In this document: in pieces, positions 8,072-16,572 of the stretch | Layout: each line of letters starts with the position of its first letter | Numbering within the stretch: position 1 is the stretch's first letter | NCBI GenBank assembly: GCA_000752215.1 | Contig: CCFG01000014.1 | Span: 62,001 to 126,000 of the forward strand | Origin: a bacterium MS4 | GTDB taxonomy: Bacteria > Bacillota > Clostridia > Oscillospirales > Acutalibacteraceae | DNA: 64,000 nucleotides | Reading direction: 5' to 3' | Notes under the pieces: model-generated | The model's database searches: none | Seen by the model: only the letters and a program-made list of their open reading frames with translations | What the model was told of the DNA's origin: nothing | Translations under genes and position numbers: made by a program

Positions 8072-9475
8072 ATGGGCCTGATTAACTGGATAAAGGGGAT
8101 GCTGCGAAGAATGTTTACACCTGAAGAAGTTTATCAAATTTTCAACGTCCAGCCCGCTGCGTCCTCTGTGATGATGGGGGCAATTGAAAGCTGGAAGGAT
8201 ATCTATGAGGGCCGTGCCTGTTGGCTGGCTGACGATCAGGAAATGCGCTCCGCCCAATTCGCGGCTATCGTATCCAGCGAAGCCGCCCGCCTTGCAACCA
8301 TTGAGCTCAGTTTTGAGCTTACCGGCTCTGCCCGCGCCGATTATCTGCAGCAGCGTATGTCCATACTGCAGGACAAAATTCGTACCCAGTTGGAATACGC
8401 CTGTGCTCTGGGCGGCATGATGCTCAAACCCAACGGTGACGGCGTGGATTTCATCAAGCAGGGCGAATTCATCCCGGTTGATCTGGATAGCAACGGCGAT
8501 ATTGCCGGGGCTATCTTTCCCTCTGCGAAACAACTTGGAAATCAGTATTTTACACGCTTTGAGTATCAGCGGTTCGGGGGTGGCACCTACAAAATCAGCA
8601 ACAAAGCTTATATCAGTGACAGCCCCGAAACTATCGGCCGCCCGGTGTCGCTGGCCGCTGTCCGTGAATGGGCGAATATTCAGCCGGAAGTCGGTATCGA
8701 CAATCTGGAACGTCCTCTGTTCGCATACTTGAAAATGCCCTGGGCAAATCAGGTTGACAGTTCTTCCCCGCTCGGTTGTTCCATCTTTGCAAAAGCGATC
8801 GACACAATTCAGGACATTGACTTTACTGCCCGCGGCCTTCGGCACGAAATTAAGACAGCGGACCGGAAAGTATTCATTTCGGATAAGATTCTGCGCCGTG
8901 ACGATAAAGGGAAAGTGATGCGAAACCCTATTCCAGACCTGATTCAAGGGCTTGAATACAATGTCGATGAAAAGAATACTTACCATGAATTTAATCCTGA
9001 AATCCGCATCGAACAGTACCGCCAAAGTATGCAGACATTTCTTAACATTGCTGGCAATCAATGTGGCTTTTCCAACGGATATTTCAGCTTTGATGAGCAA
9101 ACCGGTATGGTCACAGCCACGCAGGTAGAAGCTGACCAGCAGCGCACTGTTTCCACTGCAACGGATATCCAAAAGGCCCTGAAAACCGCACTAAGCGGAC
9201 TTACCTATGGACTGGATGCATATGCCACACTGTACAATCTGGCGCCGGCCGGAACGTACGAAGAAAATTACTCCATGCGGGATCTGTCCGTCAATGTCAC
9301 AGAGGACCGCGCCAGAGCATGGCAGATGGTCCTACAGGGCAAAGTGCCGTTTTACTGGTACGCAATGAACTACGAGAGCATGAGCAAGGACGAGGCCCGC
9401 AAACTGTATCAGGAAGCACAGAACGAAAGCACTGCAAGAGGGTTGAATTTAGATGACGGAAAGGGTGAGGAATAA
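8072..9475 (+). CDS. Phage portal protein
   Basis: 467 residues, SPP1/A118-like portal by position (straight after terL), length and sequence character: acidic N-terminal part, central DFTARGLRHEIKTADRKVFISDKIL and a C-terminal helical part (TQVEADQQRTVSTATDIQKALK) seen in this family. Twelve copies would form the DNA-entry ring. GGTGGTG precedes the ATG. Its last A is the first base of the minor capsid start codon (TAATG). Confidence 0.9.
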   Translation: MGLINWIKGMLRRMFTPEEVYQIFNVQPAASSVMMGAIESWKDIYEGRACWLADDQEMRSAQFAAIVSSEAARLATIELSFELTGSARADYLQQRMSILQDKIRTQLEYACALGGMMLKPNGDGVDFIKQGEFIPVDLDSNGDIAGAIFPSAKQLGNQYFTRFEYQRFGGGTYKISNKAYISDSPETIGRPVSLAAVREWANIQPEVGIDNLERPLFAYLKMPWANQVDSSSPLGCSIFAKAIDTIQDIDFTARGLRHEIKTADRKVFISDKILRRDDKGKVMRNPIPDLIQGLEYNVDEKNTYHEFNPEIRIEQYRQSMQTFLNIAGNQCGFSNGYFSFDEQTGMVTATQVEADQQRTVSTATDIQKALKTALSGLTYGLDAYATLYNLAPAGTYEENYSMRDLSVNVTEDRARAWQMVLQGKVPFYWYAMNYESMSKDEARKLYQEAQNESTARGLNLDDGKGEE

Positions 9476-10650
9476 TGCTCACCCCCGATTACTTATTCAA
9501 CTGTACTGACCGTATCGTAGAAATTTACGAGCAGCTCCAAACGTTCGCCGTAACCGACATAGCGCGGCGCATTGCGAAGATGGGGACGATAACCGACACT
9601 GCACGATTCCAAATCTGGCAGGCACAGCAGGCCGGGTTACATTACGAGGAAATTCTTAAGCGAGTTTCGAAACTAACTGGCATGTCACAAACGGAAGTAA
9701 AACGGCTGTTTGAAGAAGCCGGAACGCAGTCTTTAAAATTCGACGATTCAATTTATCGTCGTGCCGGTCTATCCCCTATTCCTATCAGTCAATCGCCGCA
9801 AATGCTATCTGTACTCGAAGCGCTCTACCAGCAGACAAACGGGGAGCTTCGAAACTTCACCCGGTCAATTGCTTTGGATTCACAGCGGACGTTCTTCTCT
9901 GCATCAGACAAGGCGTACATGGAAGTTTCAAGTGGCATGAGTGATTATATATCCGCTATTTCTCGCTCTGTCAGAGAAACAGCAGCCAACGGTATACAGG
10001 TCATTGATTATGCCAGCGGTTCCCGTATCAGCGTTGAGGCTGGCGTACGCCGCGCTGTTCTGACCGGCGTAAACCAAGGTGCCGCGAAGCTGACTGAAGC
10101 ACTCGCGGATGAAATGGGCTGTGATCTGGTCGAAGTAACCAGCCACGCGAACGCCCGTCCGGAACATGCGGTATGGCAAGGCAAAATATATAGTCGCAGC
10201 GGAACGAGCCGGAAATATCCAGATTTCATAAGCAATACCGGATACGGCACGGGGCCGGGGCTATGCGGGTGGAACTGCCGGCATTCCTTTTACCCATTTC
10301 TTGAGGGTGTTTCTGAGCCAAGTATGACACAGTATGACCCGGAAAAAGTCAAAAAAGCTTATGACCTATCGCAGAAGCAGCGCGGCATGGAGCGGCGGAT
10401 CAGGAACACAAAGCGCGAACTGAACGCTACCGACGCGGCCAGCAAGACGGCGTCCGGCGACGTGGCCGCCAAACTGAAAGAAGCTTATCAGAATCAGGCT
10501 GTCAAGCTGAAACGGCAACGCATCGAATATGAAGCGTTCTGCCGCGATAATAACCTCAAGACACAGGCCGAACGGACGCAGATACCGGGATTCAGCCGAA
10601 GCGAAGCGAGTCGGGCAACGGCGGCGGCAAGAAAAAAAGCAGAGGGTTAA
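9475..10650 (+). CDS. Phage minor capsid protein (Phage_min_cap2, SPP1 gp7-like)
   Basis: 391 residues, translationally coupled to the portal. The N-terminal half is helical; the C-terminal half has the Mu F-like motif series: VTSHANARPEHAVWQGKIYS, then PDFISNTGYGTGPGLCGWNCRHSFYPFLEG, followed by an Arg/Lys/Ala-rich tail. In related phages this protein sits inside the head near the portal and accompanies DNA ejection. Its stop lies inside a bidirectional terminator shared with the convergent gene. Confidence 0.9.
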   Translation: MLTPDYLFNCTDRIVEIYEQLQTFAVTDIARRIAKMGTITDTARFQIWQAQQAGLHYEEILKRVSKLTGMSQTEVKRLFEEAGTQSLKFDDSIYRRAGLSPIPISQSPQMLSVLEALYQQTNGELRNFTRSIALDSQRTFFSASDKAYMEVSSGMSDYISAISRSVRETAANGIQVIDYASGSRISVEAGVRRAVLTGVNQGAAKLTEALADEMGCDLVEVTSHANARPEHAVWQGKIYSRSGTSRKYPDFISNTGYGTGPGLCGWNCRHSFYPFLEGVSEPSMTQYDPEKVKKAYDLSQKQRGMERRIRNTKRELNATDAASKTASGDVAAKLKEAYQNQAVKLKRQRIEYEAFCRDNNLKTQAERTQIPGFSRSEASRATAAARKKAEG

Positions 10651-10663
10651 TCCTCTGCTTTTT
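10631..10663. terminator. Bidirectional intrinsic terminator
   Basis: AGCAGAGG (10638-10645) pairs perfectly with CCTCTGCT (10652-10659) around GTTAAT, which contains the stop codons of both convergent genes. Runs of A on the left and T on the right give a U-tract in either direction. Confidence 0.85.
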
Positions 10664-11591
10664 GACCTTTGTCAAAAACATTGATGTCCGAAAACTGTGC
10701 AATTTGATAATTTACAATAGGCTTATCTTTACTTTTTGATATAGTAAATACGCCTAAAGTAGTAAATTGAAATACATTAGTTGTATAGACTTTTACTTTA
10801 ATATATGTATCATTATTTTTCCAATAATCCTCAGATTCTTTATCAATAGCAACCGCAATACACAAGGCTTTGGTTCCTTTTGATTCGATGTAAATCGGTA
10901 TCAAAGTACTATTTTTTAAACAATATGCTCTTTTAGGCATCTCAAAATTAATTTTTAAACTTGTAATAGTGTATTCACTTGAATTATTAGCCATAAAATC
11001 AAAAATAAAATACGACTGTGACGATGGATCGGTAATACTTTTATCTTTTAACTCAATTTTGTCTATTCTTTTATAAAATTGTTCATAACGGTCATTTTTG
11101 CAAATACTGAAAGATGGGGAGGAAACATTCATAAAACTGAGAAATTGTGCAATTGATAATTTTTGGTATTTTTCATTACTTTCTTGAAGTTTTTTATTTG
11201 ATAATTGTAATCTATTATTTTGCCATATACTGACTGTACCTAATATAATCGCTCCATAATACGTTAAAATACTTCCGAATATATTAACCCATTGATCTGA
11301 TCTTATTGCCGTAAACCAAATAATTCTATCTGATGCGAAAGATACAACTAGAAAAGCAAAGACAAAAGGAAGTATACATAAAAACCAAGCTATTAAAACC
11401 ATTGGATTATTTAACATTCTTTTAGGAATAATTAAAAGCAATATAGTAACCCCACATAGAATCAATGATAATAAATAAGCTCTAATGTCATGGTTCAATA
11501 TAGCTGGGATAGCAACGAAATAAGATAATATTAGAAACAAAAATCCAAAAAATTTAGGTGAAAGAAAAAAATTTTTAATCTTAGCAAACAT
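10647..11591 (-). CDS. Leftward moron: multi-pass membrane protein with coiled coil and C-terminal domain
   Basis: 314 residues, clearly AT-richer than the surrounding head genes and opposite in direction. About four hydrophobic segments (roughly 13-30, 34-54, 66-88, 104-122) are followed by a coiled coil (NNRLQLSNKKLQESNEKYQ) and a soluble beta-rich domain of about 160 residues that I do not recognise. It has its own promoter, GGGGTGA ribosome site and terminator, so it can be expressed in the lysogen. Classical moron arrangement; superinfection exclusion or defence is a reasonable inference, not shown. Confidence 0.85.
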   Translation of the reverse strand: MFAKIKNFFLSPKFFGFLFLILSYFVAIPAILNHDIRAYLLSLILCGVTILLLIIPKRMLNNPMVLIAWFLCILPFVFAFLVVSFASDRIIWFTAIRSDQWVNIFGSILTYYGAIILGTVSIWQNNRLQLSNKKLQESNEKYQKLSIAQFLSFMNVSSPSFSICKNDRYEQFYKRIDKIELKDKSITDPSSQSYFIFDFMANNSSEYTITSLKINFEMPKRAYCLKNSTLIPIYIESKGTKALCIAVAIDKESEDYWKNNDTYIKVKVYTTNVFQFTTLGVFTISKSKDKPIVNYQIAQFSDINVFDKGQKAED

Positions 11592-11612
11592 ATTATTTCA
11601 CCCCATTTAATC

Positions 11613-11641
11613 ATAATAACAGTATTTTTCGACAATCTCAA
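11613..11641 (-). promoter_or_regulatory. Sigma-A promoter of the 10647 moron
   Basis: Leftward -35 TTGAGA (11636-11641) and -10 TATTAT (11613-11618) with a 17-bp spacer, 21 bp from the start codon. It is preceded by TTGGATAT, also found before the second moron promoter. Confidence 0.75.
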
Positions 11642-11646
11642 TATCC

Positions 11647-11674
11647 AAGCCGCCGAATCTGGTGGCTTCTTTTT
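11647..11674 (+). terminator. Rightward intrinsic terminator
   Basis: AAGCCGCC (11647-11654) pairs with GGTGGCTT (11661-11668, one G-U pair), followed by CTTTTTA. It has a U-tract only in the rightward direction and separates the moron promoter from the scaffold/capsid genes. Confidence 0.65.
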
Positions 11675-11682
11675 ATTTAATG

Positions 11683-11702
11683 TTGCGGACAAACGCCTGT
11701 AT
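11683..11702. repeat. 20-bp moron-flanking element, copy 1
   Basis: Sequence TTGCGGACAAACGCCTGTAT, 19/20 identical to 17679-17698. Both copies lie just upstream (leftward sense) of a moron promoter and just before the next rightward phage gene. Function unknown. Confidence 0.6.
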
Positions 11703-11798
11703 TTCCGCGTTACACTGTAATTACAAAGAACCGCCGCAGCCGGTATATACTGCCAATCTAACCGGCACTAACCGGTATAAAAAAGTATGGAGGGTACT

Positions 11799-12419
11799 AT
11801 GAGCATCAAAGAATTATTGTCCGGCTGCGGAATCGAACTGACCGCAGAGCAGGAAAGCAAACTTACCACAGAATTCCCGAAGCAGTTCAAACCTGCCGAA
11901 GTGTACAATGCCGACGTGCAGAAGCATAAGACGGCCGCCGAGACGTATAAGGCTCAGCTTGACGAGGCGAATAAGCAAATTGAGCAGTTCAAAGAGCTGA
12001 ATGTGGAGCAGATTCAGCAGGCTGCAAATGACTGGAAAACCAAGTATGAAACTGCCGAAGCGGATTACCAGAAAAAGCTTGCCGAGCGTGATTATGAAGA
12101 TGCCGCGCGCGCTGCTCTGTCCGATGTGAAATTCACGTCCAAAGCCGCCGAACGGGCTTTTATGGCGGCACTGAAAGAAAACCCGCTGCAGCTCAAAGAC
12201 GGAAAACTGGTCGGATTCGACGATGTTCTGGATCAGGCAAAGGCTGACGACCCAACCGCCTTTGCCAGTGATAAGCCAGCACCTAAATTCACTGACCCCA
12301 TTACCGGTGCACCTCTGCCCGAAGTCACTAAAGAAGCTTTTGCAAAAATGTCCTACATGGAGAAATTGAAAATCAAAACAGAGCAGCCCGAAATCTACAA
12401 AGGGCTGGTACAAAAATAG
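11799..12419 (+). CDS. Phage scaffolding protein (GP20 family)
   Basis: 206 residues. It is a long helical and coiled-coil protein rich in K, E, A and Q (VQKHKTAAETYKAQLDEANKQIEQFKEL), with the C-terminal pattern typical of Phage_GP20 scaffolds (FVSDKPAPK-like, here FASDKPAPKFTDPITG). Translation starts at 11799 with GGAGGG upstream, not at the ATG at 11787. It directs assembly of the major capsid encoded 13 bp downstream and leaves before DNA packaging. Confidence 0.9.
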   Translation: MSIKELLSGCGIELTAEQESKLTTEFPKQFKPAEVYNADVQKHKTAAETYKAQLDEANKQIEQFKELNVEQIQQAANDWKTKYETAEADYQKKLAERDYEDAARAALSDVKFTSKAAERAFMAALKENPLQLKDGKLVGFDDVLDQAKADDPTAFASDKPAPKFTDPITGAPLPEVTKEAFAKMSYMEKLKIKTEQPEIYKGLVQK

Positions 12420-12432
12420 GAGGTAACAACAT

Positions 12433-13470
12433 ATGCCTGGTACTTTTCTTGGCTTCCCGTTTGACGAGGAGCTCTTTAATCAAACTTGGAGCGATGCTCC
12501 TGACCCGGTAAAAACCGCTATGTTGAACAGCGGTGCACTGGTGGAAGACTCCCAGATTGCATCGATGATTCAAAACGACGGTAATTTCTACACGATCCCG
12601 TTCTATAACGTGCTCAGCGGCGACCCTGACAACTACGACGGACAGACCGACATCAATACCGCCGAAACTTCCGGCGATTCGCAGTCCGGCGTTGTGTTTG
12701 GCCGCGCGAAAGGCTTCACCGCCCGTAATTTTGTGGCCGAACTGACCGGTTCTGACCCGATGGGTAGCATTACCCGCAATATCGCCACCTACTGGCAGAA
12801 GCAGGATCAAATCCGTCTGCTGCAGATTCTGGCCGGTGTGTTTGCTGTAACTGGTGCATCCGGTAACCCGAAGAAATGGCATGATAACCATGTTGTGGAT
12901 CTCGGTTCTGCAACCGCTACACCGTATAAGATCGGTGTTACCGACCTGAACGACCTCGCAACTGAGGCTATGGGCGATAATAAATCGCTGTTTTCGCTGG
13001 CAATCATGCACTCCAACGTCGCAAAGACACTCGAAAACCTTCAGGTGCTTGAATACTGGAAGCAGACCGACGCAAACGGCGTTCAGAAAAGTCTTGCGAT
13101 TGGCTCTGTGAATGGTTACACGGTAATTATCGACGACGGCGTTCCGGCGGCTCCTGTTGGCGGCAGCGGCGAAAATAAGGACCTTGTGAAGTACACCACT
13201 TATCTGCTGGGCGGCGGCGTAATTCGTACTGCTCCCGGTCGCGTGGATGTACCTTCCGAGGTGTTCCGTGATCCTAAGACCAACGGCGGTCAGGACACGC
13301 TTTACACCCGCACCCGCAAGACATATCACCCGAACGGATTCAGCTTTACGCCTCCCTCTTCCGGATTCTCTGGTTCCCCAACCGACGCGCAGCTCGCGGC
13401 CGCGGCAAACTGGGCGATCAAGTTTGATCCAAAGGCTATCCCGATGGCACAGATCATCACCAACGGTTAA
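12433..13470 (+). CDS. Major capsid protein
   Basis: 345 residues, in the usual slot after the scaffold, with an excellent AGGAGG site. The sequence has the pattern of A118-like major head proteins: an N-terminal arm, then FYTIPFYNVLSGDPDNYDGQT, VVFGRAKGFTARNFVAELTGSDPM, a long helix ITRNIATYWQKQDQIRLLQIL, and a C-terminal GGGVIRTAPGRVDVPSEVFRD strand. It forms the icosahedral shell. Confidence 0.93.
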   Translation: MPGTFLGFPFDEELFNQTWSDAPDPVKTAMLNSGALVEDSQIASMIQNDGNFYTIPFYNVLSGDPDNYDGQTDINTAETSGDSQSGVVFGRAKGFTARNFVAELTGSDPMGSITRNIATYWQKQDQIRLLQILAGVFAVTGASGNPKKWHDNHVVDLGSATATPYKIGVTDLNDLATEAMGDNKSLFSLAIMHSNVAKTLENLQVLEYWKQTDANGVQKSLAIGSVNGYTVIIDDGVPAAPVGGSGENKDLVKYTTYLLGGGVIRTAPGRVDVPSEVFRDPKTNGGQDTLYTRTRKTYHPNGFSFTPPSSGFSGSPTDAQLAAAANWAIKFDPKAIPMAQIITNG

Positions 13471-13483
13471 AAGGAGGACTCTT

Positions 13484-13909
13484 ATGAATCAATATATTGG
13501 CATGAAAATTGTTCAAGCAGAGCCAGCTTATAAACGGACGGACGGAAGTATTGAAATTGCCGACGGAATCACCGCGCCCAACGGCGGACGAGAGGGATAC
13601 CGTGTAATCTATCCTGACGGATATGAATCATGGTCTCCAAAAGATATATTTGAAAAAGCATACCGCACAAACAACAACCTTACTTTGGGGCTTGCACTCG
13701 AAGCAGTTAAAAAAGGCTGCAAAATTGCGCGTGTCGGCTGGAATGGAAAAGATCAGTACGTTACTTTGATTCCAGCAGGAAACGCTATGTTTCAAGGTCA
13801 CGATATGCAGGATTGCTTTGGTCTTAAAAATTCGCAGGGCAATATGCAACCCGGCTGGGTTCCTTCGATTGGGGACTGCTTGGCGGAGGACTGGTATATC
13901 AAAATTTAA
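13484..13909 (+). CDS. Fusion protein with C-terminal DUF2829 / Tad2-like (anti-Thoeris) domain
   Basis: 141 residues from the ATG at 13484 (AAGGAGG upstream; the long upstream frame is the shadow of the capsid gene). Residues 1-60 form a module with EGYRVIYPDGYESWSPKDIFEKAY, seen after capsid genes in other Firmicutes phages. Residues 65-141 match DUF2829: LTLGLALEAVKKGCKIARVGWNGKDQYVTLIP and a closing W-(P)-S-x-x-D-x-LAEDW motif. DUF2829 proteins include Tad2, which sequesters the cyclic ADP-ribose signal of Thoeris defence. Domain assignment is strong; the anti-defence role is inferred from the family. Confidence 0.85.
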   Translation: MNQYIGMKIVQAEPAYKRTDGSIEIADGITAPNGGREGYRVIYPDGYESWSPKDIFEKAYRTNNNLTLGLALEAVKKGCKIARVGWNGKDQYVTLIPAGNAMFQGHDMQDCFGLKNSQGNMQPGWVPSIGDCLAEDWYIKI

Positions 13910-13922
13910 GGAGGCAGTCATT

Positions 13923-14279
13923 ATGACGGCGTATGTCGATTATGCATACTACACAGGTACGTATCACGGCAGCGCCGTCAGCGAAGCTGATTTCCCCGGC
14001 CTGGCCTTAAAGGCATCCCGGGTTATTCGTGGCGTTACTCACGACCGCGCAAAGGATGACAATACCGACGTAAAGGATGCAACCTGCGCGGCGGCCGAGG
14101 TAATTCAGCAAATCGAGCGGGAACACTCAGGGCAGACGGTTACAGCAGAATCAGTTGATTCGTGGTCTAAAAGTTATTTCCGATCTGAGAGTATGAACCG
14201 ATCTGACAATGCGCGGATTCTGGAAGCAATTGAACCGTATTTTTACGGAACTGGATTGCTTTATGCGGGGGTGTGGTGA
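13923..14279 (+). CDS. Head-tail connector (adaptor) protein
   Basis: 118 residues, starting at 13923 after AAGGAGG. The helical pattern YVDYAYYTGTYHG, then FPGLALKASRVIRGVTHDRAKDD and a TCAAAEVIQQIERE helix resembles gp6/gp15-like adaptors that bind below the portal. Position after the capsid gene supports this. The call rests on family resemblance and order, not on a diagnostic motif. Confidence 0.75.
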   Translation: MTAYVDYAYYTGTYHGSAVSEADFPGLALKASRVIRGVTHDRAKDDNTDVKDATCAAAEVIQQIEREHSGQTVTAESVDSWSKSYFRSESMNRSDNARILEAIEPYFYGTGLLYAGVW

Positions 14280-14281
14280 GC

Positions 14282-14398
14282 ATGAATGATTTAATTGTGT
14301 GGTATATCCACTACAAAATAATTACGGGATCGATTTCTCTTTTAATAGGGATTGCGGCTTTTATAGCTTATCTCTATTTCAAAAGGGGGCGCTTGTAA
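14282..14398 (+). CDS. 38-residue single-pass membrane peptide
   Basis: A short frame filling the gap between two connector genes. GGTGTGGTGAG precedes the ATG, and its stop overlaps the next start (TAATG). A hydrophobic segment (GSISLLIGIAAFIAYLYF) with a basic tail (KRGRL) predicts a membrane peptide. Unusual inside a head-connector operon. Function unknown. Confidence 0.6.
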   Translation: MNDLIVWYIHYKIITGSISLLIGIAAFIAYLYFKRGRL

Positions 14399-14784
14399 TG
14401 TTTCCCCACACGATCACGCTATATAACAAATACGAATCAGATGATTACACTTCCGGGTACCAGCGCACCGTTTTAACCGGCGTACTGTTCGTTTCTTCCA
14501 AAGGAACTAACGTGGACACAACCGGGATGAAAGACGCGGACGCCGTAAGGATCACAATTCCATTTGACAGCCATACCGGTTATCTCTCCCCCATTGACTG
14601 GGACAAAAATCGCGCCGGTCACTGGACATTACGAGAGGGCAATATTGTGGTCAAGAGTGCTGTCACGGATGAAGACATCAACCCGGAAGCACTGAAAGCA
14701 AAATACAGCGACGTGTACCAGATCACCACAGTGGATACTTTCGACTTTGGTGGCCTGCAACACTGGAAAGTTGGTGCGAACTGA
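14398..14784 (+). CDS. Head-closure / minor capsid protein
   Basis: 128 residues from the ATG at 14398, preceded by AAAAGGGGG; the frame open further upstream has no proper start. Beta-rich (MFPHTITLYNKYESDDYTSGYQRTVLTGVLF, VRITIPFD, VYQITTVDTFDFGGLQHWKV). Gene order places it as the stopper or minor capsid 1-type protein that seals the portal channel after packaging. Confidence 0.75.
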   Translation: MFPHTITLYNKYESDDYTSGYQRTVLTGVLFVSSKGTNVDTTGMKDADAVRITIPFDSHTGYLSPIDWDKNRAGHWTLREGNIVVKSAVTDEDINPEALKAKYSDVYQITTVDTFDFGGLQHWKVGAN

Positions 14785-15179
14785 TGGCGGACAATCCTCT
14801 TCTTACCACTCCGCGCGGGTCCATTGTACAGACAAAAGCCGGGACTGTTAAAATTGAATGGAATCCACAAATAATGCGTTTTAATGGGCAATACTCGGCA
14901 GCGCAGAAATGGCTTGACAACGAGGTCATAAAAGACTGCGATCCGTTTGTGCCGTTCCGTACCGGGGAGTTGGATTTATCTGCAAAGCTAGGTACGGATA
15001 TTGGCAGCGGAGAAGTCGGCTATATCGCCCCATACGCTCGTAAAATGTACTACGGGTTGGGTTTCGATTTTGACCGCAGCAGTCATCCGCAGGCTCAAGC
15101 ACAGTGGTTTGAAGCGGCCAAAGCAGTGCATAAACAGACTTGGATTAACGGTGCGAAAAAACTCGCAGGAGGTGGATAA
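14784..15179 (+). CDS. Minor capsid protein 2 (head-tail joining)
   Basis: 131 residues, start overlapping the previous stop (TGATG frame overlap). Characteristic Minor_capsid_2 sequence: CDPFVPFRTGELDLSAKLGT, IAPYARKMYYGLGFDF and HPQAQAQWFEAAKAVHKQTW. These proteins resemble HK97 gp10-type tail-completion factors and join head to tail. Confidence 0.85.
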   Translation: MADNPLLTTPRGSIVQTKAGTVKIEWNPQIMRFNGQYSAAQKWLDNEVIKDCDPFVPFRTGELDLSAKLGTDIGSGEVGYIAPYARKMYYGLGFDFDRSSHPQAQAQWFEAAKAVHKQTWINGAKKLAGGG

Positions 15180-15631
15180 TGGCAGAGCCTACACCGCTCA
15201 GCGTAGCGGAACAGACGCAAATATCCAGAGCGTTGATTATCTGGCTTAATTCATTTCCTGAGCTTCCTGCGGGCGTTAAAAAGCTATCCTTCCAGTCATT
15301 GCCGAAAACCGGCCCTGCAATGAGCATGGGAGGTTTGGCCGGAGCGGTAAAGACAGCTGAGTATATCGATGGAAACTACGAAGCGCAGTACCCGTTTGCA
15401 ATTGTTTACCGTGTGATTCCGAAGGACGACGACGCCCGGCTGAATGCTCAATCTATCCTGAATGATTTCGGCGAATGGATGGAGCAGCAATCCGATTATC
15501 CGGAGATCGGCACTGGACGGACCGTAATAGAAATATCCCGGACAAGTACGCCGGGGCTTGCATACCGCGACGACGCGGGAAACGAAGATTACCAGGGCTT
15601 GTATGTCCTGAAATACGAACAGGAGGGATAA
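15179..15631 (+). CDS. Minor capsid protein 3 / tail terminator
   Basis: 150 residues with Minor_capsid_3 features: LIIWLNSFPELPAG near the N-terminus, QYPFAIVYRVIPKDDDARLNAQSILNDFGEWME in the middle, and a C-terminal TPGLAYRDDAGNEDYQGLYVLKYEQ. Start overlaps the previous gene's stop. Likely forms the ring capping the tail tube at the head end. Confidence 0.87.
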   Translation: MAEPTPLSVAEQTQISRALIIWLNSFPELPAGVKKLSFQSLPKTGPAMSMGGLAGAVKTAEYIDGNYEAQYPFAIVYRVIPKDDDARLNAQSILNDFGEWMEQQSDYPEIGTGRTVIEISRTSTPGLAYRDDAGNEDYQGLYVLKYEQEG

Positions 15632-15632
15632 T

Positions 15633-16124
15633 ATGGCAGTTACTTATGTTGCAGGAAAAGCAAAAAGAAAAGATTTTGCTGTGTTCTTCAAAACACCTGG
15701 TGAAACCCCGGCCTACGAGCTGATTGGCAAAGGTATTGAAGATGCCAGCATCAACCCGAACGCAACCGTGGATACCGTAAACGATATTACCGGCGCGGCG
15801 GAAACCACACTGAGTGGCTACGAAAAGTCAATGGACCTCGACCCGATTTATATACACGGCGGCGAGAAGTTCCCGGAATTCCTCGACAATCTGGAAGAAA
15901 CCAATGCGATCCTTGACGATGCAGTGGGAACATTTTTGTTTGTCAAGATGTACAAGACCAGCGGTGAAGATGCTTATGTCGCTTGGGAACAGACCGCAGT
16001 TGTGGAGCTGACCGGATTCGGCGGCGATACGAAGGGTGTAAATGCTCCCTGCACGCTCCATTTTACCGGGGAACGGACCATGGGCACCTTCAATCCGACC
16101 ACAAAGACCTTCACGGCAGCTTGA
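15633..16124 (+). CDS. Major tail (tube) protein
   Basis: 163 residues, beta-rich, preceded by CAGGAGG. It fits TP901-1/A118-like tail-tube proteins in length and order (between the terminator protein and the tail-assembly chaperones): DASINPNATVDTVNDITGAAETTLSGYEKS and a C-terminal NAPCTLHFTGERTMGTFNPTTKTF. Stacked hexamers would form the non-contractile tube. Confidence 0.85.
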   Translation: MAVTYVAGKAKRKDFAVFFKTPGETPAYELIGKGIEDASINPNATVDTVNDITGAAETTLSGYEKSMDLDPIYIHGGEKFPEFLDNLEETNAILDDAVGTFLFVKMYKTSGEDAYVAWEQTAVVELTGFGGDTKGVNAPCTLHFTGERTMGTFNPTTKTFTAA

Positions 16125-16143
16125 TTCAGGAGGGACGGAACTT

Positions 16144-16572
16144 ATGCCTAATAGTATCAGAATTAACACCGGCGCGGTCAAAATCGAAGTGAACGACGAC
16201 GGAGATTACATTACGCTGCCGTTCGGAGATCAGACCTTTCCAACACGGTTCTTTTCCATGATGGAAGACTTCGAAGCGCGACAGGAAGACTATAAAAAAC
16301 GTGCCGAAGAAATCGACAGCAGCGCCGATTCAGACACGGCCAAAGCAAAGGCCGGTACGCAGCTCAATCTTGAAATCCACCAGTATTTCAGGTCTGAGGT
16401 CGACCGCATTTTTGGGCCGGACACATGCCGAAAAGTATTTGGCGATATTGTTCCCGGTATCGAGCTGTACGCTGAATTTTTTGACCTGCTGAAGCCGTAT
16501 TTCGAAAAATACGGAAAAGAGCGTGCGGCGAAGATGAAGAAGTATTCGGCGGGGCGGCGCGGGAATGTTTAA
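16144..16572 (+). CDS. Tail assembly chaperone, first component
   Basis: 142 residues starting at 16144 after GGAGGG; the longer frame is a shadow of the tube gene. A short beta N-terminus (IRINTGAVKIEVNDDGDYITLPFGD) is followed by helices with FEARQEDYKKRAEEID and a basic end. It overlaps the next gene by 8 nt. Position between the tube and tape-measure genes identifies it as the gpG-like chaperone of the tape measure. Confidence 0.8.
   Translation: MPNSIRINTGAVKIEVNDDGDYITLPFGDQTFPTRFFSMMEDFEARQEDYKKRAEEIDSSADSDTAKAKAGTQLNLEIHQYFRSEVDRIFGPDTCRKVFGDIVPGIELYAEFFDLLKPYFEKYGKERAAKMKKYSAGRRGNV

Noticed and set aside
7976-9172. Long open frame (398 codons) opposite the portal gene
   Set aside because: Antisense to a well-conserved portal gene, odd composition rich in His, Phe and Arg, no ribosome site.
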